From NCBI RefSeq assembly GCF_006124995.1, contig NZ_QEWN01000113.1:1-64000 (forward strand): DNA of 64,000 nt, given 5' to 3'. The DNA comes from Vibrio sp. Hep-1b-8. Lineage in GTDB: Bacteria > Pseudomonadota > Gammaproteobacteria > Enterobacterales > Vibrionaceae. Below are positions 20,101 to 24,710 of this stretch, one piece after another (the stretch's first letter is position 1; the number at the start of each line of letters is the position of its first letter). A program made the position numbers and the translations under genes. The notes under the pieces are model-generated. The model was not told where the DNA came from. It saw nothing but the letters and a program-made list of their open reading frames with translations, and searched no databases.

Positions 20101-20809
20101 GTACTTCTGGGAGGGAGGAAGTTGTAATACCGATGGTACGATGCGTGATCGTGGCGGGAGGGTTACAGGACGTTGGGATAGGGATAGGGATAGAAATCGC
20201 AACACTCCAGCAACTCCGCCTCGCACCAAACCTAAGGTAAAAGAGGAAGAAGTGCCGAAAGTTGAGCCTACAGTAGAGCCGCCATCCCAAAAATATCAGT
20301 GGGGTAATGAAGACTTAGCTGGAGAGATGGATCAAGAGGTTAGAAATGAGGCTTTACGTGGTACAATGAACTCGCTGACTGGAGTTGAAGACTTTGTTGA
20401 TGCGGCGGAAACGGTTCTAGATGCGAATGCGACTATTGCTGATAAGGTGGTTGCAGTAGGTGGTGCTTTTGCTAAGAGAACGCCTCTTGGCAAAGTGGTT
20501 AGTAAGGCTGTTACAAACAGTGCAGACAAATGGAGTAGAACCCCGAAAAGCATCCAAGATCAAATGACATTGAAAGCAGCTCAGGAAGGTCAAGGTAATG
20601 TCATTATCAAAAGCTTGAATGATCCTAAGTTCAAGGGAATGGAGAAGATGGAGCTGAAGGTTAAGTCTGCGAACGGTAATGATTCAGTTGTTCACTATGT
20701 GCGTGATCCAAACACCGGCAACTTAATGGACTTCAAATTTAAAAAGCACAATACTGATGGCTTGAATAATATTGAAAGAGTTTCTGATCCCAGGAAAGGT
20801 ACTTACTAA
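14144..20809 (+). CDS. SpvB/FG-GAP/RHS polymorphic toxin
   Basis: This giant exported toxin has 2221 residues. In order it has a Sec signal peptide, an SpvB/TcaC-type N-terminal domain (about 28-270; GVGWSLGG), FG-GAP/VCBS calcium-type repeats (about 420-600; DFDGDGDEE, DINGDGIDD, DLNNDGYPE, DVNGDGWVD), a TcdB-like linker (RGGGFLGF near 696), YD repeats (about 860-1330 and 1620-1980), an unusual non-YD insertion of some 270 residues (about 1340-1610), the RHS core (GRFISPDP and DPTGYF), a proline/charged spacer, a pre-tip helix region, and a tip of about 95 residues starting after SKAVT (from about 2126). The tip carries HYVRDPNTG and DFKFKKH; its enzymatic class is not known to me. The YD shell should encase the tip. 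The signal peptide and lack of a PAAR domain argue against type VI delivery. ATG at 14144 follows AGTGGTGG. Confidence 0.88.
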   Translation: MKLARISEYFTVLSFLLLSSFYSNSVFSLTADGGKSIELSGSFSVSGGQASYSLPISVPPGRAGHQPSLSIEYRSDSPNGILGVGWSLGGLSSIARCGKNIYKDGAWGGINFDNNDRYCLDGQRLVAISGRDGGNLTEYRVENNGYAKVVSFGQAGSGPESFKVWYKNGSVYEYGVTQDSRVELPLRADIYKWALNTITDTSKSNHINFIYNEENASGIHKLTQIIYVGGKVDFVYEVRGDSTFQYLEGKLLRKTERLKEIKVFDSVDNNIGNYRLTYQLSSATSRSRLSSVDYCTNGLCSSDIRFEWNERDVVELQGSNNTGLTNPRYIETNGSGFAIAYGEVSRNSNNIMSVLDLNGRVRPNIRSFSVHGSITSPSIALNICPINTARAYSQGNGQYGTYCQFNSCSGNSCKYGSNGVNYGDFDGDGDEERITGYSSIDINGDGIDDLHKFDIPGGNYRYRISQQGSWLTLPSAGGRILKSFTDINNDGYLDAVMGSSNAQGNLYVHLFNGITFNPPIFINHSVSHQSDVYFADLNNDGYPELGYGRYFYKNNRNNSFSNSIFLDAGAKIYSVQDVNGDGWVDVITRENGKNVKARIRYSTAQEQDKIITFSEVGIDYTVTYLHASTGVYSTHVSSSDIATAVPYTEPGQGVVSYPYKVVTPNRYLVSSVIKSPKGYMPTTYTYRYEEAKKHLRGGGFLGFKTITETENADVVTVTKTTFEQDRLEVAGRPLAVEVQKNGKKVSEVNYQYKQHTREGYSANYYQVYPEQVVDIKFGLGSDVAERIETTTRELDRFGNVLSETSVVSSDIEGAGQFTSTKKSDYLSTNFSESGDNFWKIGAAINLISTLTDNTTNLTRHVNNTYNYDSRGYLTQSTEMSSDYERTDDISTRGKTITNRYSYDQWGNIVSQTIEGTDLPARTSTTQYDNQGLYITTSTNALGHTTTSKFNVRGKLIESVSALKNRTTSFDYDSFGRVISETLPGVDNIKTTQYRLGSQCRGQDERSSSKSVSCVTINSASGGEVRLYFDYAGREVRRFRTSFDGQLIVVDTTWDRNGRKLSVTRPHFFDPRGYTMAPSVRFTYDALDREVTKQEPTSDGGIANFTTAYEGYTTSVTDARGFIRSTVTNVMGYILRKDEPLGAYQTYQYYPDGKLRSTIDSNGNTTQIRYDNLGHRSYLNDPDVGQWSYTYNAAGELIYKRDAKGTVTTIEYDLLGRKISQTVDGKVSSWRYDERGALGTLSGFSGNGSETDYYYNESGLTEEIAVEVNNEKFSTNYFYDMYERISREVRPNGIVTSLAGSVAQVANINSGQRLAIEYVYNPNGYISAVRSPKNYADDVFTSASFREGIRQLLDQAVALASEYLAKAERYLNQRIFYESVGVRYFTKNIRRYYIVNEVLLAMQRDGDRFKLYCTDQFECYLRPIKWAVIAGDVSIPLKLISQDKIYRFIYVADYSVIRPASKEEFASKSFTRFDELLLVEDRYGYFVNHHLVSTSEGFVDDQTKSELSFTSNDLAEAESIANSRYKSYRDLAYDLFGLALKVADLSGVYCEYANQLGGNQLDYNQRSRCQNTQESSQADHLALILTQSELEESINNPAYIYYWQRRETDAYDHTLSETLGNGLVNTYNYDANTARPSFITTHKANVLFDPHLSGSKAKGRNLRSIQYRYDSHNNVTYRYDDQLGITDTWQYDALDRVSSNRVSLSNPAEYGVGSPDFAGTFNYQYDNLGNLIFKTGIGDYVYSAQQAGPHAVTKANGLNYQYDANGNMLRARADNSTENERELEWTEFNKPSKITRNGKSVEFYYDANHNRYLKKNSDGIETFYFGKTYERVTDTNTGIVQHKHFIYADGKLIALNTQTKEADNSLKDKQVRYLHYDALNSVDMITDGYGLVVERRSYDTWGKKRNVLWREDGPLDVVQAAITNRGYTGHEEIVEVDLVHMNGRVYDQELGRFISPDPIIQAPYVTNSFNRYAYVMNNPLKYTDPTGYFWEGGSCNTDGTMRDRGGRVTGRWDRDRDRNRNTPATPPRTKPKVKEEEVPKVEPTVEPPSQKYQWGNEDLAGEMDQEVRNEALRGTMNSLTGVEDFVDAAETVLDANATIADKVVAVGGAFAKRTPLGKVVSKAVTNSADKWSRTPKSIQDQMTLKAAQEGQGNVIIKSLNDPKFKGMEKMELKVKSANGNDSVVHYVRDPNTGNLMDFKFKKHNTDGLNNIERVSDPRKGTY
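20281..20517 (+). repeat. Pre-tip repeat, copy 1
   Basis: This 237-bp segment encodes the region from the end of the proline-rich spacer to SKAVT just before the toxin tip. It is repeated at 22161-22397 with about seven differences (97% identity). It is the homology that would let a new tip recombine onto the RHS body. Confidence 0.95.
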
Positions 20810-20824
20810 TTTTAAGAAGTGATT

Positions 20825-21238
20825 ATGAAAGTTGTATGTAAAGTGAATAACTTGAACTCGTTCTCTGATGAAAATGTGTTGAAGCGTTTAAAGAAGTATA
20901 TCTCTATGCCCGAAGGAGAAGTAGATCTTGATATAGGCAAGGAATATACGGTTTATGGCGTGGTATTTTGGGATAACAGCCCTTGGTACTATATCTGCGT
21001 TGAAGAGTATGATGAATATCCTAAACCTTTTGCTGCTGAGTTTTTCAATGTATCAGATGATCGTTTATCGTCGTATTGGAAACTATCAGCGGTAGCACAG
21101 GAAGATAGAGAGGTTTTATCATCACTTGTATTTGAAGAGTGGGCTAAAGATTCCTTCTTTTATGAGCGTCTTATAGAAGATGATTCAGAAGCTTCTGCAC
21201 TGTTCAACAATTATCGTCAGTTGATGGATCAAGAATAA
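20825..21238 (+). CDS. Probable immunity protein for RHS tip 1
   Basis: This 137-residue acidic protein without signal peptide sits 15 nt after the RHS stop, exactly where immunity genes for polymorphic toxins lie. It has a GKEYTVYGVVFWDN stretch, a PWYYICVEE strand and an acidic C-terminal half. I recognise no named immunity family with certainty. An in-frame GTG two codons upstream (20819) is possible, but ATG at 20825 is better spaced from AAGAAG. It should act in the cytoplasm by binding and blocking the tip. A terminator closes the unit. Confidence 0.72.
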   Translation: MKVVCKVNNLNSFSDENVLKRLKKYISMPEGEVDLDIGKEYTVYGVVFWDNSPWYYICVEEYDEYPKPFAAEFFNVSDDRLSSYWKLSAVAQEDREVLSSLVFEEWAKDSFFYERLIEDDSEASALFNNYRQLMDQE

Positions 21239-21247
21239 AATAAATCT

Positions 21248-21270
21248 AAGCCCGCTTCTGCGGGCTTTTT
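21248..21270 (+). terminator. Terminator after immunity gene 1
   Basis: AAGCCCGC-TTCT-GCGGGCTTTTT. The same stem with a different loop follows immunity gene 3 at 23608. It overlaps the 3' end of the converging XRE gene. Confidence 0.85.
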
Positions 21271-21631
21271 AATGCGCTGCTTGTTGGAGCACCGTATCTA
21301 GCATTTCCATCACAAACTGCTGTTTTGCCCTTGGCAGTAGCCTTACCTGTTCGATCTGCTGTTGCAGTTTCGACGCAGGCCCGCGTTTATTACTTCCCTT
21401 AGCCGCTTCTTTACCGTGTAGCAGTTCGTCTACTGAGCTATGTAAGATCTCTGCCAGCGGCACCAGTGTCGATACCGCTATCCTTAGCCGCCCAACTTCA
21501 TAGTGAGCAAGCGTCTGCTGTGAAATCCCCAACTGCTCAGCAACCTGAGTCTGAGTCAATCCTAATGCCTTACGTGTTTGAGCGATCCGCTGGCCTAGTT
21601 CCTTATAAAGCTGCTTGTCTTCGGGTGTCAT
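21269..21631 (-). CDS. XRE-family transcription regulator
   Basis: This 120-residue DNA-binding protein has an N-terminal helix-turn-helix of the Cro/C1 type (about 10-65; GLTQTQVAEQLGIS, QQTLAHYEVGR) and a C-terminal helix (LPRAKQQFVMEMLDTVL). The frame is open further upstream to 21814, but that part overlaps a toxin fragment in another frame, and MTPEDKQLYKELG is the natural beginning. No strong ribosome site precedes it, so it may be poorly translated or read from an upstream transcript. It lies on the opposite strand to the RHS array and could regulate the locus, or be a passenger of the displaced toxin cassette. The HTH domain looks intact. Confidence 0.75.
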   Translation of the reverse strand: MTPEDKQLYKELGQRIAQTRKALGLTQTQVAEQLGISQQTLAHYEVGRLRIAVSTLVPLAEILHSSVDELLHGKEAAKGSNKRGPASKLQQQIEQVRLLPRAKQQFVMEMLDTVLQQAAH

Positions 21632-21902
21632 TTGGCTGTTCCACAGTTGTGCTGAAGCCATAATCATCCAGTTGGCCATTCTCGGGGAGGACGGTATCAG
21701 GTGTGAGTACATCGGTTGAGCCGTCAGGTGTCCAGGTAATGGTGATACCATTATCCAACTCAGCAATAAAGTGTTGCCCTTGCTGCACTGCCTCACGCTT
21801 CGCCACGCGATCACCGTACGCGCTTCCTTCGCCCGTTTTTATACCAACGATTTGTTGCTTGCCATTTTCATTTGTGTACAGCTTCAGTGAATGATTAACC
21901 TA
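21603..21902 (-). pseudogene. Truncated S-type-pyocin-like tip, copy A
   Basis: The minus strand reads KLYTNENGKQQIVGIK, then GEGSAYGDR and a region ending LPENGQL, after which homology to copy B (23816-24330) stops and the frame runs into unrelated sequence. There is no start codon at the head; the frame begins right after a stop shared with an immunity-gene tail. Only the first half of the domain remains, so it is a dead cassette. The first possible start is GTG at the VAKREA position. Confidence 0.7.
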
Positions 21903-21946
21903 TAGTCTCTAGCCATTTCACCAATAGGGTAAAGCAATGAGTGATA
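21669..21946 (-). repeat. Direct repeat A (immunity tail plus tip fragment)
   Basis: About 275 bp nearly identical to 24097-24370. On the minus strand it contains the last codons of an immunity gene (CFTLLVKWLETIG) followed by the start of the headless tip. The right boundary coincides with the start of the orphan RHS tip 2 frame at 21937, so that start codon lies in antisense immunity-gene sequence. Confidence 0.9.
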
Positions 21947-22680
21947 TAGAAGTTTCACAATTGGATATGGGTCTAATAAGGACAGGCACTGAGGGATCCC
22001 CACAAAATCATATAGTCGCCTCCAATAGCAACAGAAATCCAGGTCGTGACAGAGATCCTGAACGTAACCCAGGTACTGGTGGTACGAACAAACCTAAGGA
22101 AGTAGGAGAGCCCAAAGTTGAGCCTACAGTAAAGCCGAAAGTTGGGCCTACAATAGAGCCGCCATCCCAAAAATATCAGTGGGGTAATGAAGACTTAGCT
22201 GGAGAGATGGATCAAGAGGTTAGAAATGAGGCTTTACGTGATACAATGGACTCGCTAATCGGAGTTGAAGACTTTGTTGATGCGGCGGAAACGGTTCTAG
22301 ATGCGAATGCGACTATTGCTGAGAAGGTGGTTGCAGTAGGTGGTGCTTTTGCTAAGAGAACGCCTCTTGGCAAAGGGGTTAGTAAGGCTGTTACAAAGAA
22401 AGGACTTCCTGAAAATCCCAACGATTTGTTAAAGCGAGGGTATAAAGAGACAAGTCACCCAGATGCTGCGAAGCGCGGGCATAGAACTTTTGAGAATTCA
22501 GATGCAGGTGACAAGTTAAGGTTTGATCAAGGTAAGCAAGGTGCGAATGGTTTTGAAGGTAAGGATCATTATCATCGTTATAACCCTGATGCGACAGGTA
22601 AGCAAAATCAGTATTTAGATAAGAATGGGAATCCATGTGCTCGTGGTTGCGATGCTTCTCATTTACTGCCGGGAGATTAA
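21937..22680 (+). CDS. Orphan RHS toxin tip 2 with pre-tip region
   Basis: This 247-residue protein is the end of an RHS toxin without the RHS shell. It has a charged and proline-rich spacer with repeated EPTV-type units, the duplicated pre-tip region (about 75-153), the SKAVT joint, and a new tip of about 92 residues containing DHYHRYNP, a YLDKNGNP turn and SHLLPG. That tip pattern occurs at the ends of RHS/WapA-type toxins in my recollection; activity unknown. Translation may start at 21937 (AGGG nearby), but that codon lies in antisense remains of another gene, so the frame may be silent. It could serve as a donor for tip exchange with the full-length RHS gene. Confidence 0.72.
   Translation: MSDIEVSQLDMGLIRTGTEGSPQNHIVASNSNRNPGRDRDPERNPGTGGTNKPKEVGEPKVEPTVKPKVGPTIEPPSQKYQWGNEDLAGEMDQEVRNEALRDTMDSLIGVEDFVDAAETVLDANATIAEKVVAVGGAFAKRTPLGKGVSKAVTKKGLPENPNDLLKRGYKETSHPDAAKRGHRTFENSDAGDKLRFDQGKQGANGFEGKDHYHRYNPDATGKQNQYLDKNGNPCARGCDASHLLPGD
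22161..22397 (+). repeat. Pre-tip repeat, copy 2
   Basis: The counterpart of 20281-20517. The match stops sharply just after TGTTACAAA, the codons for the Val-Thr-Lys/Asn joint. Confidence 0.95.
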
Positions 22681-22683
22681 AAC

Positions 22684-23007
22684 ATGCAAGGCGTTAACTT
22701 TCACGAGTCTACAGTAACTGGATTTACCTTTGAGGGTTCAGAGGTAGTCTTGGTTCTTGAAGATGTTAATTGTAATGATGCTAAAGCTGATGCTAGGTTA
22801 GTCGTAGAAAATGTATCTATGGTAAAAATCGATAAAATATCATCAGATGTGATTACGATGAAGGCACCTGATGGAGAGGTTTTAGATCTTGATGTGAGTG
22901 ATGGTAAGTTATTTGTATTGATCGAATGGAATGATTTTGAGGAGAGTAGTTCGTTTACGAATAGTTATGATATTAGTGGTGAGAAAGTAACTTTAGCTAT
23001 TAAATAA
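22684..23007 (+). CDS. Probable immunity protein for orphan tip 2
   Basis: This 107-residue acidic protein starts 3 nt after the tip 2 stop. It has no signal peptide, is predicted beta-rich (alternating hydrophobic strands such as VVLVLEDV and LFVLIEWNDF) and has only one cysteine. Position directly behind a toxin tip is the main evidence. I do not recognise its family. Confidence 0.65.
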   Translation: MQGVNFHESTVTGFTFEGSEVVLVLEDVNCNDAKADARLVVENVSMVKIDKISSDVITMKAPDGEVLDLDVSDGKLFVLIEWNDFEESSSFTNSYDISGEKVTLAIK

Positions 23008-23330
23008 TTGTTACAAAGGGGGAAGGTAAATCAGCTAGGATACCTGTTGGTCGAGCCGGTCAACAAAATAACTTCCCTAACCCTAATGCACCAAAGCCTA
23101 GAAATCCCCCAGAGACTATCAATGGCCGGAATTATAGTGGTCATGCTATTGATAGGATGCAAGAGAGAGGTTATACCCCTTCAGTTGTTGAAAATGCGTT
23201 GAAAAATGGTACTCAGTCTGCTGGTAATAAACCAAATACAGCAGTATTTACTGATACGGCTAACAAAGTGAGGGTTGTAACGAATTCTGAAACAGGAAAC
23301 GTTGTGACGGTAATTACTGGGCTTAAGTGA
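23004..23330 (+). pseudogene. Headless toxin tip 3 (DUF4258-like)
   Basis: The frame from 23004 reads IIVTKGEGKSARIPVGRAG, then a proline-rich linker and a domain with SGHAIDRMQERGYTPSVVE and a C-terminal VVTNSETGNVVTVITG. The domain resembles DUF4258, a small RelE/BECR-like fold often found as a toxin tip. There is no ATG or GTG at its head: an in-frame stop (23001-23003) precedes it and the first codons equal the joint VTK seen in tips 1 and 2. It is a displaced cassette that would become active only if joined to a body. Its stop overlaps the next gene by one base. Confidence 0.7.
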
Positions 23331-23599
23331 TGACATCAAATATAGATTTAGATTTTTATAACCTTCTTCGCGAGGCTGTCCATAAAAAGTGGGATCCTAT
23401 TGGGGTTTGTTCTTATTCAGAAGAAATGGGGGAATATGATGGTTATTTACCCAATCTATATAAGCTTTTGAAAGATGGAAGCTCTGAAGAAGAAGTTTTC
23501 AATTTTTTGTGGTCGGTTGAAACTGATGCAATGGGCTTGTCGGGAGATGAACACGCAACACGAAAATTTAGCAAGTTCTTGATTAAATTGAACAAGTAA
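23330..23599 (+). CDS. Probable immunity protein for headless tip 3
   Basis: This 89-residue acidic protein begins with ATG overlapping the stop of tip 3 (TGATG), the tight coupling typical of toxin/immunity pairs. It contains a HKKWDPIGV stretch and an EEMGEYDGYLPNLYKLL segment. These recall small immunity-type proteins seen beside polymorphic toxins, but I assign no named family. A terminator follows 8 nt later. Keeping an immunity gene after its toxin has lost expression would protect against kin that still use the tip. Confidence 0.68.
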   Translation: MTSNIDLDFYNLLREAVHKKWDPIGVCSYSEEMGEYDGYLPNLYKLLKDGSSEEEVFNFLWSVETDAMGLSGDEHATRKFSKFLIKLNK

Positions 23600-23607
23600 T
23601 ACTTGGA

Positions 23608-23631
23608 AGCCCGCTAATGCGGGCTTTCTTT
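23608..23631 (+). terminator. Terminator after immunity gene 3
   Basis: AAGCCCGC-TAAT-GCGGGCTTTCTTTT; same stem as the terminator at 21248. Confidence 0.85.
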
Positions 23632-23815
23632 TATCTCTTAGCTGCTTGCCTTCCCGAATTCCATCTTCTGGACTGATACTTAATTATCAGACTTTCCAAC
23701 ACTTCCTGTATCACCATCTGCTCACCTTCAGGCATCTGACTGATCGCTTCTAGCTGTAAGGCAAGATCGTCACCAGGGCTACGTTCATGTTCTTCAAATA
23801 GCAAGAAGTCGGTAC
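23631..23815 (-). pseudogene. C-terminal remnant of an XRE regulator
   Basis: The minus strand encodes FLLFEEHERSPGDDLALQLE, a short helical stretch and LESLIIKYQSRRWNS, then a short tail. This is the pattern of the C-terminal part of Cro/C1-type regulators. The helix-turn-helix half is absent: upstream sequence is the toxin fragment in another frame ending at 23816. It parallels the intact XRE gene at 21269 in position, after the same type of terminator. Confidence 0.6.
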
Positions 23816-24333
23816 TTACATGTAGTCCGCAATTTTGGTTGGTATGTACTGCCCTTGCCCAGAATCTGTAGCTTTCCCAAGCCAATAACCATCCTCCCAC
23901 TTGACGTCTTTTCCTTTTCCCGTTACCACCCCAGACTCATCACGCGCCGCTTTTTGGAACATCAGGTAAAGAGGAGGCAACCCAGCATCCGCAGGGAAGG
24001 TGACAATATATTCGGCTAGATCTTCTTCTGGGTAGAGAACCGTGCCAATTTCTTGCTCGTGCTCTTCAATTGGGTGAACCAAGATATTGTGAACATCCAG
24101 TTGGTCATTCTCGGGGAGGACGGTATCAGGTGTGAGTACATCGGTTGAGCCGTCAGGTGTCCAAGTAATAGTGATACCATTATCCAACTCAGCAATAAAG
24201 TGTTGCCCTTGCTGCACCGCCTCATGCTTCGCCACGCGATCACCGTATGCACTTCCTTCCCCCGTTTTTATACCAACGACTTGTTGCTTGCCACTTTCAT
24301 CGGTGTACAGCTTCAGTGAATGATTAACCTATA
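23816..24333 (-). pseudogene. Headless S-type-pyocin-like tip, copy B
   Basis: The minus strand frame opens after the immunity-gene stop and encodes KLYTDESGKQQVVGIK, GEGSAYGDR, an LVHPIEEHEQEIGTV stretch, YIVTFPADAGLPPLYLMF and finally IPTKIADYM, then stops. The central part resembles the S-type pyocin domain that precedes nuclease tips in bacteriocins. The nuclease that should follow is missing. There is no start codon at the head; GTG at the VAKHEA position or a short in-frame frame from 24235 is possible. It sits right behind the immunity gene of the LysM toxin, just as headless tip 3 sits behind immunity gene 2. Confidence 0.65.
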
Positions 24334-24370
24334 GTCTCCAGCCATTCCACCAATAGGGTAAAGCATGGAG
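24097..24370 (-). repeat. Direct repeat B (immunity tail plus tip fragment)
   Basis: The counterpart of 21669-21946, about 95% identical by eye. Here it is in its likely original place, joined to the complete immunity gene. Confidence 0.9.
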
Positions 24371-24710
24371 TGATAAAAAAGCTCCATATGCCAATACAAT
24401 TAACCCACATAAACAGTCTGAATTTTTTAGATTTAGTGGTCACTCTATGCCTGATAAAAGGATAGGCAAGCCAGTAACCCATCAATCGAGTTCCAATTGC
24501 GTAGGACATTTGATAGTTCCATTTCATATACCCTTGGTCGTCGTAATATTTATCTAAATCCTTAGCTACCTGCTTATCAATAAATACAATTTTTTCAATA
24601 TCACCTAATGAAACCATAGAGAGCATAATTGCACCAGGGATAGACCAAAGAACTAAATATCCACCAAAAGTCATACCTAAAACAATCGCAATAATCTCAT
24701 ACCAACTCAT
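24324..24710 (-). CDS. Membrane immunity protein for the LysM toxin
   Basis: This 128-residue inner-membrane protein has about three hydrophobic segments (near 5-33, 70-88 and 98-122) and a charged loop (about 40-62). Its ATG overlaps the stop of the upstream toxin by four bases (ATGA), showing translational coupling. Multi-span immunity proteins usually protect against pore-forming toxins, which fits the hydrophobic glycine-rich end of that toxin. Its last codons are duplicated in repeat A. No named family recognised. Confidence 0.72.
   Translation of the reverse strand: MSWYEIIAIVLGMTFGGYLVLWSIPGAIMLSMVSLGDIEKIVFIDKQVAKDLDKYYDDQGYMKWNYQMSYAIGTRLMGYWLAYPFIRHRVTTKSKKFRLFMWVNCIGIWSFFITPCFTLLVEWLETIG

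Noticed and set aside
21632..21814. N-terminal extension of the XRE regulator
   Set aside because: This part overlaps the pyocin-like fragment in a different frame and shows no protein character; the regulator begins at MTPEDKQ.
23008..23202. 64-codon frame starting at 23008
   Set aside because: Out of frame with the DUF4258-like tip, which covers the same bases and has clear domain character.
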